Program-made: the position numbers and the translations under genes
Shown: in pieces, positions 1 through 7,996 of the stretch
Position numbering within the stretch: position 1 is the first letter of the stretch
Layout: each line of letters starts with the position of its first letter
DNA from: Epilithonimonas zeae
GTDB taxonomy: Bacteria > Bacteroidota > Bacteroidia > Flavobacteriales > Weeksellaceae
Direction of reading: 5' to 3'
DNA: 64,000 nt
Assembly (NCBI RefSeq): GCF_023278365.1
Contig: NZ_CP075338.1
Coordinates: 3,038,001-3,102,000, forward strand
Notes under the pieces: model-generated
Told to the model about the DNA's origin: nothing
Seen by the model: the letters and a program-made list of their open reading frames with translations, nothing else
The model's database searches: none

Positions 1-819
1 TTGGCATCGTCTGAAGCAGTTCTTACAAAAGAAGAAAAAGAAGCTGGTGTTGCGATTGTTGATATTGGTGGTGGAACTACGGATATCGCAATTTTCAAAG
101 ACAACATCATTCGTCATACTTGCGTGATTCCTTACGGTGGTGGAATTATCACCGATGATATTAAGGAAGGATGTTCAATCATCGAGAAACACGCAGAACA
201 GCTGAAAGTGAAGTTCGGATCCTCTGTTCCGGAATTGGAAAAAGACAGCACGTATGTGACAATCCCGGGATTACACGGTCGTCCGGACAAAGAGATTTCG
301 TTGAAAGTTTTAGCTCAGATTATCAATGCAAGAGTTGAAGAAATTCTTGAAATGGTAAATACTGAATTGAAAGCTTACGGCGCATTCGAACAAAAGAAAA
401 AACTGATTGCAGGAATCGTTTTGACTGGTGGTGGTTCCAACTTGAGAAACCTTCGTCAGTTAGCAAATTACACTACAGGTTTCGACAGCAGAATTGGTTT
501 TGCTAATGAATATGTAGCGAATGACAAAAACCAATATCTGAAAGGACCGGAATTTGCAACGTCAATCGGCTTATTGATGGAAAGTCTTAAAATCAGAGAT
601 AAAAGAATCCTTCCAACAGAAGAAGAAATTATCGAAGAAGCTGTAGCAAAAGCAGAACCGGTTGCACCTCAGCCAACTACCGAAGTTGAGAAACCTCAAC
701 AGATTCAGCAGATAGAAGAAGTTGCAAAACCAAAAGAAGAAGCTAGAAGAAACAAACCGACTTTCGGACAGTCTCTAATGGATAAAGTAAAAAAATTCTT
801 CGAGGAAGTAGAAGAGTAA
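1..819 (+). CDS. ftsA: Cell division protein FtsA, C-terminal part (truncated by window edge)
   Basis: FtsA is the actin-like protein that ties FtsZ filaments to the inner membrane. The 272 residues seen are the C-terminal part; the gene starts upstream of the window. The fragment has the second phosphate/adenosine motifs of the actin fold: VDIGGGTTD near residues 20-28 and LTGGGSNL near 140-147. A Glu/Pro/Gln-rich linker (about 210-250) follows. The end, KVKKFFEEVEE, is a short amphipathic stretch as expected for membrane attachment. ftsZ follows directly, the usual arrangement in the division and cell-wall cluster. Confidence 0.95.
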   Translation: MASSEAVLTKEEKEAGVAIVDIGGGTTDIAIFKDNIIRHTCVIPYGGGIITDDIKEGCSIIEKHAEQLKVKFGSSVPELEKDSTYVTIPGLHGRPDKEISLKVLAQIINARVEEILEMVNTELKAYGAFEQKKKLIAGIVLTGGGSNLRNLRQLANYTTGFDSRIGFANEYVANDKNQYLKGPEFATSIGLLMESLKIRDKRILPTEEEIIEEAVAKAEPVAPQPTTEVEKPQQIQQIEEVAKPKEEARRNKPTFGQSLMDKVKKFFEEVEE

Positions 820-909
820 TAATTAAAGATTTGAGTTAAATTGATGAATGGTAAGCTTATTCTTGAATCAATTATAACTCATCAATCATCAACTATAAAA
901 AAATATACT

Positions 910-2814
910 ATGGACAATATAAATAATACACAAGGATTTTCATTTGACCTTCCAAAAGGAAATTCCGCTATCATCAAAGTTATCGGTGTTGGTGGCGGTG
1001 GAAACAATGCGCTGAAACATATGTACGAGAAAGGAATTTACGGAGTAGATTTCGTGATTTGTAATACAGATGCACAGACTTTGGACAATAATCCGGTTTC
1101 TAATAAAGTTCAGTTAGGAGTAACGATGACAGAAGGGCTTGGCGCAGGCGCTGACCCGGAAGTTGGAGAAAAAGCAGCCATCGAAAGTATCGATGATATC
1201 AAGGCATCAATGGGACAGAATACCAAAATGGTTTTCATCACTGCCGGAATGGGCGGTGGAACTGGAACTGGTGCTGCGCCTGTTATTGCAAAAGTAGCGA
1301 AGGAAATGGGGATTCTTACTGTAGGAATCGTAACCGTACCTTTTAGTTTTGAAGGAAAAAGAAGATTGGACCAGGCTGAATTAGGTTTGGAAAAATTAAG
1401 AAATAATGTTGATTCTTTAATTGTCATTAATAATGATAAATTGAGACAGCAATTCGGAAACCTTGGTTTCAAACAAGGATTCTCAAAAGCCGATGAAGTT
1501 TTGACCAACGCTGCAAAAGGAATGGCAGAAGTGATTACAGGTTATTTTGATGTTAATATTGACTTCCGTGATGCTAAATCTGTTTTGGCTAACTCCGGAA
1601 CTGCATTGATGTCAACTGGAATCGCTAGTGGTGAAAACAAAGCGGAAGAAGCGGTTAAAAAAGCATTGGATTCCCCGTTATTGAATGATAACAAAATCAC
1701 CGGTGCAAAAAATGTTCTATTGTTGATTAGAAGTGGTGCGACTGAGGTAACAATGGACGAAATTGGTGTGATTATGGACCACATCCAGAAAGAAGCTGGA
1801 AATACGGCTGATATTATTTTTGGAGTTGGGTCTGATGAAGAATTGGGCGATGCAGTAAGCGTTTTGGTTATTGCAACTGGTTTTTCAAATGATAACAAAA
1901 AACATTCTGGAGTAACTGAGACGATTAAATATTCTTTGGAAGACAGACCAAGTCCTTCCAGACATAGAGAATCTCCGTTCAAAAGCAGAGCTCAGGAAGA
2001 AACTAAACAACAGACAGAATCGGGAAAGAATTTTTTTCGTTTAGAAGATGATGACGATTTTGGAACTTCTAATTTTCCAACTAATTCGGTTGCGGAAAGT
2101 CTTGTAGAAGAGCCAATGACAGAAATCGAAATCATCGAAAATGAGGAAATCATGGATTTCTCAAATGATTATAATTCTAATAAAGGAAAACAAGAATACA
2201 ACCTTTTCACTTTCGAGGAAGAGAGTTATGAAGAATTAGATTTGGAAGCGCAATCTTTTTCTTTTGAAGTAGAAGACAAGCCAAAAGCATCTTTCAAAGA
2301 AGAGGAAATCGAGAAGCCTGTTGAAGTAACTTTCACAATCAATGAGCCTGCCGTTGAAGAAGAATTTCCGGTAATTGAAAAACAAGTTATTTCTGAAATC
2401 AAAGATTCGGTAATTGAAGAAACTCCAATCAGAGAAGAAATCGTTAACGACATCATCGAAGAAAAAGTTGAAGAACCAACAAGATTTTCTTTCGCTGTAG
2501 AAACTAAGGAAGAAATTGTAGAAGAGAAAAAATCTGAACCAGTTCAGGAAACTGAAAGTGGATTTACGTTTTTCAACAAAACTCCGGATTCTTCAAAAGC
2601 TATGGAAAGAAGAAACAAGTTGAGAGAATTCAATTCCCGTTACCAGCAATTGGATAATGAGAATGTTTTTGAAACAGTTCCGGCTTTCAAGAGAAAGAAC
2701 ATCAATATCGATGGTTCTAATGCATCAGACCAGAATATCAACACTTATTTGTCTGATAATAACGGAAGTATGCAGTTGAGAGAAAACCGTTTTCTTAATA
2801 AAGATGTAGATTAA
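910..2814 (+). CDS. ftsZ: Cell division GTPase FtsZ with long acidic C-terminal tail
   Basis: Tubulin-like GTPase that forms the division ring. The frame is open from 841, but homology begins at the ATG at 910 (MDNINNTQGFSF), which gives 634 residues; the 23 residues before it look like untranslated leader. The N-terminal nucleotide-binding loop GVGGGGNNA lies near residues 25-33 and the tubulin signature GGGTGTGAAP near 116-125. The globular core ends around residue 325. A low-complexity Glu-rich tail of about 300 residues follows and ends in RENRFLNKDVD, which may serve as the FtsA-binding peptide. The tail is much longer than in Escherichia coli FtsZ (383 residues in total). Confidence 0.96.
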   Translation: MDNINNTQGFSFDLPKGNSAIIKVIGVGGGGNNALKHMYEKGIYGVDFVICNTDAQTLDNNPVSNKVQLGVTMTEGLGAGADPEVGEKAAIESIDDIKASMGQNTKMVFITAGMGGGTGTGAAPVIAKVAKEMGILTVGIVTVPFSFEGKRRLDQAELGLEKLRNNVDSLIVINNDKLRQQFGNLGFKQGFSKADEVLTNAAKGMAEVITGYFDVNIDFRDAKSVLANSGTALMSTGIASGENKAEEAVKKALDSPLLNDNKITGAKNVLLLIRSGATEVTMDEIGVIMDHIQKEAGNTADIIFGVGSDEELGDAVSVLVIATGFSNDNKKHSGVTETIKYSLEDRPSPSRHRESPFKSRAQEETKQQTESGKNFFRLEDDDDFGTSNFPTNSVAESLVEEPMTEIEIIENEEIMDFSNDYNSNKGKQEYNLFTFEEESYEELDLEAQSFSFEVEDKPKASFKEEEIEKPVEVTFTINEPAVEEEFPVIEKQVISEIKDSVIEETPIREEIVNDIIEEKVEEPTRFSFAVETKEEIVEEKKSEPVQETESGFTFFNKTPDSSKAMERRNKLREFNSRYQQLDNENVFETVPAFKRKNINIDGSNASDQNINTYLSDNNGSMQLRENRFLNKDVD

Positions 2815-2818
2815 AATT

Positions 2819-3265
2819 ATGAGTTTAGAAACTATAATAAGCGAAGCCATAAAAACGGCGATGAGAGAAAAAGACCGTGTGGCTCTGGACTCTCTGAGAG
2901 CAGTGAAAGCGCAGATTCTTTTGTTACAAACCGAAGCTAGAGGTGCTGAAGTTTCAGAAGAACAAGAGATTGCGATTTTGCAAAGAATGATAAAGCAGAG
3001 AAAAGATTCTTATGAGCAATTTATGGCTCAGGGAAGAACTGACCTTGCTGAAGTGGAAGAAGCACAGTCCAAAGTGATTGAAAAGTTTCTTCCAAAACAA
3101 TTATCTGCTGAAGAATTGGAATCAGAAATCAAGAGAATTATTTCTGAAACCGGAGCAGAAACTATTAAAGACTTAGGAAAAGTAATGGGCGTTGCCTCCA
3201 AAGTATTAGCCGGAAAATCAGACGGAAAGAGTATTTCCGAAATGGTGAAAAAGTTACTTACCTAA
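2819..3265 (+). CDS. GatB/YqeY domain protein
   Basis: This 148-residue protein matches the YqeY family, which resembles the tRNA-binding tail domain of the GatB amidotransferase subunit. Visible family features are the helical start with MREKDRVALDSLRAVKAQ, the central QRMIKQRKDSYEQF, and the end VMGVASKVLAGKSDGK. It starts 4 bases after the ftsZ stop, so it is probably cotranscribed with ftsZ. No catalytic role is established for free-standing YqeY proteins; a tRNA-related role is inferred from the family only. Confidence 0.88.
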   Translation: MSLETIISEAIKTAMREKDRVALDSLRAVKAQILLLQTEARGAEVSEEQEIAILQRMIKQRKDSYEQFMAQGRTDLAEVEEAQSKVIEKFLPKQLSAEELESEIKRIISETGAETIKDLGKVMGVASKVLAGKSDGKSISEMVKKLLT

Positions 3266-3389
3266 ATATAAATGATGGTTGATAAACGATAATTGATAAT
3301 CATTGGCTTTGCCGAATCTTCGATTTCATCATTTATAAATTATCATTAATTACCCACGGATATACTTAATTTGCATATCGATTTGATTA

Positions 3390-3419
3390 AACCTTGAATT
3401 TTCGGATTCAAGGTTTTTT
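3390..3419 (+). terminator. Rho-independent terminator after the ftsZ-yqeY operon
   Basis: A perfect 10-bp stem, AACCTTGAAT (3390-3399) with ATTCAAGGTT (3406-3415), has a 6-base loop and is followed by a T run. It lies between the YqeY gene and the bacilliredoxin gene and would end ftsAZ transcripts. The rest of 3266-3544 holds AT-rich imperfect dyads but no gene. Confidence 0.85.
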
Positions 3420-3544
3420 GTTTAAAAATCAGTCAAAATGTCTCAATAGATTTTCGGAATGATTTTAATAGAATGATAAATAAGATAATCAAAATATTAT
3501 TTGATTAAATTTGCAATTCGAATTAACCTAAAATATATTTTAAT

Positions 3545-3955
3545 ATGTATCCAGCAGATTTAGTATTGCCAATGAAGGCAGAACTTACAGATAAAGGGTT
3601 TGCAGACCTTACAACACCAGCACAAGTTGACGAAGCGCTTAAACAAAGCGGAACAACATTATTAGTAATCAACTCCGTTTGCGGGTGTGCAGCAGGAGCG
3701 GCAAGACCAGGCGTTTTGTACTCTTTGACAGGCGAGAAGAAGCCAGACCATTTGGTTACAGCTTTCGCAGGATTTGATACGGATGCGGTTGCAGAAGCTA
3801 GAAGATTGTTAGCACCGTTTCCTCCAAGTTCGCCAGCTGTGGCACTTTTCAAAGATGGCGAGTTGGTGCATATGTTAGAGAGACACCATATCGAGGGTAA
3901 TCCTGCAGGCGCAATTGCTGCGAATCTTCAGGCTGCTTTTGACGAGTACTGTTAA
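3545..3955 (+). CDS. Bacilliredoxin (BrxA/BrxB, YphP/YqiW family)
   Basis: A 136-residue thioredoxin-fold protein of the UPF0403/YphP family. These proteins act on mixed disulfides of bacillithiol with protein thiols. The diagnostic CGC active site is at residues 46-48 within NSVCGCAAG, and the opening MYPADLVLPMKAEL is typical. The length matches the family. A TAAATTTG-type -7 element lies about 35 bases upstream, and the gene is bounded on both sides by terminators, so it is a single-gene unit. Bacillithiol use by this organism is inferred from the family; no bsh gene is in the window. Confidence 0.9.
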   Translation: MYPADLVLPMKAELTDKGFADLTTPAQVDEALKQSGTTLLVINSVCGCAAGAARPGVLYSLTGEKKPDHLVTAFAGFDTDAVAEARRLLAPFPPSSPAVALFKDGELVHMLERHHIEGNPAGAIAANLQAAFDEYC

Positions 3956-3964
3956 GAAAAATAG

Positions 3965-3999
3965 AAAGACCAAAATAGAAAATATTTTGGTCTTTTTTT
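3965..3999 (+). terminator. Rho-independent terminator after the bacilliredoxin gene
   Basis: A perfect 12-bp stem, AAAGACCAAAAT (3965-3976) with ATTTTGGTCTTT (3984-3995), followed by a T run, sits 10 bases after the stop codon. Confidence 0.9.
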
Positions 4000-4127
4000 A
4001 TGAAATCATACTTGGCGTTTTTTTGATAATCCAGTGATAGCGGGTGATAGAATATCATTTCTAATAAATAATATAAATCTATTGATGAAAAGTTCGGAAA
4101 TAAGCTTTCAAACTTTTCATTATTTTT

Positions 4128-4135
4128 TAAATTTG
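4128..4135 (+). promoter_or_regulatory. prs promoter, -7 element TAAATTTG
   Basis: A TAnnTTTG box, the Bacteroidota sigma-A -7 element, lies 13 bases before the prs ATG at 4149 and supports that start. The expected mRNA leader is only about 6-8 bases. Confidence 0.7.
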
Positions 4136-4148
4136 CAAAAAAGTAAAA

Positions 4149-5087
4149 ATGTCAGATCAAGCAAGTTATTTGTTTTCTACCAGAACCAGCCACGAGTTGG
4201 CAGAAAAAATCGCTCAGGCTTATGGGCAGCCTTTAGGGCAAATTAATATTCAGCATTTCAGCGACGGAGAATTCGAGCCAGTCTTGGAACAATCCGTTAG
4301 AGGCGCACGTGTTTTCCTCATTGCTTCTACCTTTCCACCAGCGGATAATTTGTTGGAACTGTTATTAATGATAGATGCAGCGAAAAGAGCATCAGCCAAA
4401 AACATTACGGTTGTAATTCCATATTACGGTTTGGCGAGACAAGACAGAAAAGACAAACCAAGAGCGCCCATCGGAGCAAAATTGGTAGCCAATCTTTTGA
4501 CTGCTGCGGGAGCAACCAGAATTATGACAATGGATTTGCACGCAGACCAGATCCAAGGATTCTTCGAGATTCCTGTTGACCATTTGTACGCATCTACTAT
4601 TTTTGTAAAGTATATTCAATCCCTTGCTCTTGACAATTTGACGATAGCCTCTCCGGATATGGGAGGTGCAAAAAGAGCGAAAAATTATGCAGGTCATCTT
4701 GGAGCAGACGTTGTAATCTGTTATAAAGAAAGAAAAAAAGCCAATGTTGTAGAAGAGATGTTCCTGATTGGTGATGTTAAAGATAAGAACGTGATTCTGA
4801 TTGATGATATGATTGATACGGCTGGAACGCTTTGCAAAGCAGCAGATATCCTAATGGAAAAAGGAGCAAAATCTGTAAGAGCAATGGCAACACACGGCGT
4901 TCTTTCTGGTAAAGCTTTTGAAAATATCGAGAATTCTCAACTTTTGGAAGTGATTGTCACAGACTCTATTCCGCAAAAAACAGAGAAATCTTCAAAAATA
5001 AGAGTGCTTTCTTGCGCAGAATTATTTGCTGACGTGATGAATATGGTACACGAGCACAAATCTATAAGTGAGAAGTTTATTATTTAA
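4149..5087 (+). CDS. prs: Ribose-phosphate pyrophosphokinase
   Basis: Makes PRPP from ribose-5-phosphate and ATP, feeding purine, pyrimidine, histidine, tryptophan and NAD synthesis. The 312 residues have the family landmarks: the N-terminal HFSDGEFEP motif (about 37-45), the catalytic region RQDRKDKPR (about 97-105), DLHADQIQGFF (about 128-138), and the PRPP loop LIDDMIDTAGT (about 217-227). Its length and layout are those of a class I enzyme. It has its own promoter and is followed by rplY, a common neighbour. Confidence 0.96.
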   Translation: MSDQASYLFSTRTSHELAEKIAQAYGQPLGQINIQHFSDGEFEPVLEQSVRGARVFLIASTFPPADNLLELLLMIDAAKRASAKNITVVIPYYGLARQDRKDKPRAPIGAKLVANLLTAAGATRIMTMDLHADQIQGFFEIPVDHLYASTIFVKYIQSLALDNLTIASPDMGGAKRAKNYAGHLGADVVICYKERKKANVVEEMFLIGDVKDKNVILIDDMIDTAGTLCKAADILMEKGAKSVRAMATHGVLSGKAFENIENSQLLEVIVTDSIPQKTEKSSKIRVLSCAELFADVMNMVHEHKSISEKFII

Positions 5088-5097
5088 AAAAAATTAA

Positions 5098-5105
5098 TAT
5101 CTTTG
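5098..5105 (+). promoter_or_regulatory. rplY promoter, -7 element TATCTTTG
   Basis: A TAnnTTTG box lies between prs and rplY, 26 bases before the rplY ATG. rplY therefore has its own promoter besides any readthrough from prs. Confidence 0.65.
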
Positions 5106-5131
5106 CACCCTTAAAATAATTTTTATACAAA

Positions 5132-5773
5132 ATGAAATCTATTACAATTCAAGGTACAAAAAGAGAAAGCGTGGGCAAAAAGTCTACTAAAGCTTTACGT
5201 GATGCTGAATTAGTTCCTTGTGTTGTTTACGGAGGTGGTGAGCCATTGAACTTCTCTGCAGAAGAGAAAGCTTTCAAAGGTTTGGTATATACTCCTGAAG
5301 CACACACGGTATCTTTGGAAGTTGACGGAAAAACAATCCCTGCTGTTCTTCAGGACATTCAGTTCCACCCACTTACAGATAGAATTATCCACGCTGATTT
5401 CTATCAGCTAGCTGATGACAAACCAGTTATCATGGAAGTTCCTGTAAGAATCACTGGTCGTTCCAAAGGTGTTGTTGCCGGTGGTGTTCTTAGACAAACC
5501 TACAGAAAACTAAAAGTAAAAGCGATCCCAGCTAACTTGCCAGACGAGATTGTTGTGGATATTACTGCTCTTAAGATTGGAAACAAATTCTATGTAGAAA
5601 GTCTTAAAAATGACAAATATTCTTTCATGCACCCAGACAACGCAGTAGTAGTTGCTGTTAAGATGTCTAGAAATGCTAGCAAAAATGCTGCAGCAGGACA
5701 AGATGATGAGGATGAAGAAGAAGTAGCAGTAGAAGGTGCAGCTGATGCGGCTCCAGAAGCTTCTGCAGAATAA
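5132..5773 (+). CDS. rplY: 50S ribosomal protein L25 (general stress protein Ctc type)
   Basis: Binds 5S rRNA in the large ribosomal subunit. The 213-residue protein is the long, two-domain TL5/Ctc form. An N-terminal L25 domain (about 1-90, with [17 protein letters not shown] and [19 protein letters not shown]) is followed by a beta-rich C-terminal domain (about 95-180) and a very acidic Glu/Ala tail (about 185-213). A strong terminator follows the stop. It is the last housekeeping gene before the accessory island. Confidence 0.95.
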   Translation: MKSITIQGTKRESVGKKSTKALRDAELVPCVVYGGGEPLNFSAEEKAFKGLVYTPEAHTVSLEVDGKTIPAVLQDIQFHPLTDRIIHADFYQLADDKPVIMEVPVRITGRSKGVVAGGVLRQTYRKLKVKAIPANLPDEIVVDITALKIGNKFYVESLKNDKYSFMHPDNAVVVAVKMSRNASKNAAAGQDDEDEEEVAVEGAADAAPEASAE

Positions 5774-5801
5774 TAATTAGATTTATTATACTCAAAATAT
5801 T

Positions 5802-5836
5802 AGCCGGCTCGTTTTAAACGAGCCGGCTTTTTTTGT
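5802..5836 (+). terminator. Strong terminator after rplY
   Basis: The GC-rich stem AGCCGGCTCG (5802-5811) with CGAGCCGGCT (5819-5828), with an A/T-complementary loop and then a T run, separates rplY from the island that follows. Confidence 0.93.
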
Positions 5837-5843
5837 TTTTATA

Positions 5844-5877
5844 CGTCAAGTTCTGGCGTTTCCTTATTCTAGATTTG
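5844..5877 (+). promoter_or_regulatory. Island composite promoter A (dyad + TAGATTTG), before the M15 peptidase gene
   Basis: The 15-bp dyad CGTCAAGTTCTGGCG (5844-5858) is followed after exactly 11 bases by TAGATTTG (5870-5877), a TAnnTTTG -7 box. The same dyad and spacing recur at 6413, 7516, 7608 and 20167. The dyad would be centred near -33, where it could replace the ordinary -33 element or block polymerase. The peptidase ATG is at 5897. Confidence 0.75.
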
Positions 5878-5896
5878 TTCATAAATATATTAGATT

Positions 5897-6397
5897 ATGG
5901 ACAATATTACTCAACAAAGAATTCAAAAACTTCACCCATCTGTTCGAGATGAGGTAACCCATATCATCAGAGAATGTGATCTGGCACTTACCGGTCGGGC
6001 AAAAATCAGAATTACACAAGGTCTTAGATCCTTCAAGGAACAAGATGAGTTTTATGCGATTGGACGAACAAAGTCTGGTAAAAAAGTAACAAATGCAAAA
6101 GGAGGGCAAAGCATTCATAATTACGGATTGGCAGTCGATATCTGCCTTATTATCGATAGAAAAACTGCGAGTTGGGATACAGCAAAAGATTGGGACAATG
6201 ATAAAGTGGCTGATTGGTATGAATGTGTAAAAATCTTTGCAAAATATGGTTGGGAATGGGGCGGAAATTGGAAAAATTTCAAAGACCTTCCGCATTTTGA
6301 AAAAAAAAGTATCAAAACTAAAAATAAAGAAATGAAAACCAACTGGCGAAATCTCATCAAACTTCCAAGAGATAAAGCAGGTTATATTATTTTTTAA
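5897..6397 (+). CDS. M15-family peptidase, phage-endolysin-like
   Basis: A 166-residue protein resembling the small M15 L-alanyl-D-glutamate / D-Ala-D-Ala peptidases used as phage endolysins. These zinc enzymes cut peptidoglycan peptides. The zinc ligands are visible as His74 and Asp81 in SIHNYGLAVDIC and His133 in DLPHFE; the stretch GWEWGGNWKNFKDLPHF is typical of the endolysin subgroup. There is no signal peptide, so reaching the wall would need membrane damage or another export route. The next gene encodes a phospholipase and shares the same promoter type, which suggests a joint lytic role. That role is inference; the peptidase assignment is firm. Confidence 0.87.
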   Translation: MDNITQQRIQKLHPSVRDEVTHIIRECDLALTGRAKIRITQGLRSFKEQDEFYAIGRTKSGKKVTNAKGGQSIHNYGLAVDICLIIDRKTASWDTAKDWDNDKVADWYECVKIFAKYGWEWGGNWKNFKDLPHFEKKSIKTKNKEMKTNWRNLIKLPRDKAGYIIF

Positions 6398-6412
6398 AAT
6401 CAATTTTTATCA

Positions 6413-6446
6413 CGACGAGTTCTGTCGCGACCCGCACCTACTTTTG
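6413..6446 (+). promoter_or_regulatory. Island composite promoter B (dyad + TACTTTTG), before the phospholipase gene
   Basis: The dyad CGACGAGTTCTGTCG (6413-6427), 11 bases and then TACTTTTG (6439-6446) repeat the architecture seen at 5844. The downstream ATG is at 6468, about 15 bases after the expected start of transcription. Confidence 0.77.
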
Positions 6447-6467
6447 TAATATCAAAAAACAAAAGAA

Positions 6468-7505
6468 ATGAAAAAGGTAACTATACTTTCTTTAGACGGT
6501 GGCGGAATCAGAGGGATTATTTCCTGTATTATTCTGCGTTATTTGGAAGAACTTTTACAGCAAAAAGATCATCCGAATGCCAAACTAGGTGATTATTTTG
6601 ATATGATAGCGGGAAGCAGTACAGGCGGGATCCTAGCCTCTGTTCTTCTTTATCCGGATGACAATAAAAAAGCCAAATATTCCATGAAAAAAGCATTTGA
6701 ACTTTATACGGAAAAAGGCGAAGATATCTTTACCGTTTCTCTGTGGGAGAATCTTTTTAATCCATTTGGTTTGTTTAGTGAGAAAATTTCGCAGGATAAT
6801 TTGGAAAGACAATTGAGTGATTTTTTTGAAGATTTGGAACTTAAAGATTTTATAAAACCTTCGCTCATTACCAGTTATGATATTGAGAATAGAAAAGCAA
6901 AACTCTTTAATACAATCAATGCCAAGCAAAACCAACAGAACTTTCTTGTAAAAGATATTTGCAGAGCTACTTCAGCAGCGCCAACTTATTTCTCACCTGC
7001 TCAGATTAAGTCTTCTTATGGTCAGACTTTTAGTTTGATAGATGGCGGAATGTTTGCCAATAATCCTGCTTTATGTGCTTATGCAGAAGCCAGAAAAATT
7101 CCTTTTGCAGATCTATTTGAAAATCCTGAAAAACCCAATTATCCTACAGTGAATGATATGATGATTGTTTCTCTGGGAACAGGTACGGAAATGAAATCTT
7201 ATCCTATTAATAAATATAAAAATGCTGGGAAATTAGCTTGGATAGGACCAATCATTGATATTCTACTTTCTGCCAACGCAGAGACAGTGGATTATCAATT
7301 GAACCAAATGTTTATGACTTTGGGAAAACGAAACAGGCAGAACTATTACAGAATCAATCCTTCCTTGAAAACCGCTTCTCCCGAGATGGATAATGTCAAG
7401 AAGAAAAACATTGAAGCTTTGATACAGGCAGGTTTGTGTTATGTGGAAGAGAATAATGAATTGCTGAATCAAATCGCTGAAAAATTAATTAAAAATAAAA
7501 TATAA
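6468..7505 (+). CDS. Patatin-like phospholipase
   Basis: A 345-residue patatin-fold lipid acyl hydrolase. The oxyanion motif DGGGIRG is at residues 10-16, the nucleophile elbow is GSSTG with Ser51, and the dyad aspartate is Asp192 in DGGMFANNP, so the catalytic Ser-Asp pair is intact. No signal peptide or clear membrane segment is seen, so it should act in the cytoplasm or at the inner membrane. Patatin-like enzymes are known as membrane-damaging effectors in anti-phage systems (for example CapV of CBASS), but no cyclic-nucleotide synthase gene is in this window. It shares its promoter type with the preceding M15 peptidase. It could instead be an ordinary lipid-turnover enzyme. Confidence 0.9.
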   Translation: MKKVTILSLDGGGIRGIISCIILRYLEELLQQKDHPNAKLGDYFDMIAGSSTGGILASVLLYPDDNKKAKYSMKKAFELYTEKGEDIFTVSLWENLFNPFGLFSEKISQDNLERQLSDFFEDLELKDFIKPSLITSYDIENRKAKLFNTINAKQNQQNFLVKDICRATSAAPTYFSPAQIKSSYGQTFSLIDGGMFANNPALCAYAEARKIPFADLFENPEKPNYPTVNDMMIVSLGTGTEMKSYPINKYKNAGKLAWIGPIIDILLSANAETVDYQLNQMFMTLGKRNRQNYYRINPSLKTASPEMDNVKKKNIEALIQAGLCYVEENNELLNQIAEKLIKNKI

Positions 7506-7515
7506 ATTTTAAAAG

Positions 7516-7549
7516 CGACGAGTTTTGACGCTTCTGCAAGATATCTTTG
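7516..7549 (+). promoter_or_regulatory. Island composite promoter C (dyad + TATCTTTG), with only a 13-codon ORF downstream
   Basis: CGACGAGTTTTGACG (7516-7530), 11 bases and then TATCTTTG (7542-7549). Outer bases AAGCG (7513-7517) and CGCTT (7529-7533) extend the dyad. Promoter D lies only 92 bases further on, so between them there is room only for the tiny ORF at 7579-7620. Confidence 0.72.
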
Positions 7550-7578
7550 ATTTATAGAAAAAGAGAAACAAAATACAA

Positions 7579-7620
7579 ATGATGAAAACAAAGATTAATA
7601 TTTATTACGTCAAGTTCTGA
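7579..7620 (+). other. 13-codon ORF between promoters C and D (leader peptide or gene remnant)
   Basis: ATG ATG through TGA encodes MMKTKINIYYVKF. The stop codon lies inside the dyad of promoter D. It could be a leader peptide, the fused stub left by a deletion between two promoter copies, or chance. There is no direct evidence of translation. Confidence 0.3.
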
Positions 7621-7641
7621 CGCCAGCGACAACTACTTTTG
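7608..7641 (+). promoter_or_regulatory. Island composite promoter D (perfect dyad + TACTTTTG), before the fibre operon
   Basis: CGTCAAGTTCTGACG (7608-7622) is a perfect CGTCA/TGACG dyad. After 11 bases comes TACTTTTG (7634-7641). The next gene starts at 7749, leaving a leader of about 100 bases, much longer than at promoters A and B. Confidence 0.77.
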
Positions 7642-7748
7642 GATTATAATTAAGGCCTCAATTTAATCAAAATCACTTTTACGAAACCCCAATAATATCA
7701 GCAAAAATAGCTGGTAAGGACAACTATTACCCAAACACAAAACATCAT

Positions 7749-7910
7749 ATGGAAACACCAACAGAAAAATTAACAGAAGAATCCTCTCAAAGCCCGATCT
7801 ACAGCATCGAATGGGAAGATATTGAAAACGAAGAATTAGACTATGACTTCTATCTGGATGAGATTGAAACTTTTTTCAGAGAAGACTTTGAGAATGATAT
7901 TATTAACTAA
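7749..7910 (+). CDS. Small acidic protein of unknown function (53 residues)
   Basis: ATG at 7749 to TAA at 7910 encodes a 53-residue protein very rich in Glu and Asp, with aromatic residues in the second half (IYSIEWEDIE, DYDFYLDEIETFF). It has no cysteine and no membrane segment. It lies between composite promoter D and the fibre-like gene in the same direction. The family is not recognised. The strongly acidic, aromatic composition would suit a chaperone-like or DNA-mimic partner, but this is speculation. It could also be a small structural piece of the following assembly. Confidence 0.55.
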   Translation: METPTEKLTEESSQSPIYSIEWEDIENEELDYDFYLDEIETFFREDFENDIIN

Positions 7911-7996
7911 CCTAAAAATTTTAAGATATGAAATAGAAACGCGAATAAAAAATAGAAGATTGTAAAATAATATAATAATGAATTAAAAAAAACCAA

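Noticed and set aside
841-909. FtsZ start at TTG 841 or ATG 844
   Set aside because: The extra residues match nothing in the family, and the ATG at 910 gives the usual N-terminus.
1110-1982. Minus-strand open frames inside ftsZ
   Set aside because: They are antisense shadows of a strongly conserved gene, with no homology signal or promoter of their own.
6468-7505. CBASS effector CapV
   Set aside because: The catalytic motifs fit a patatin phospholipase, but no CD-NTase or CBASS accessory gene lies in the window, so a CBASS assignment is not supported.
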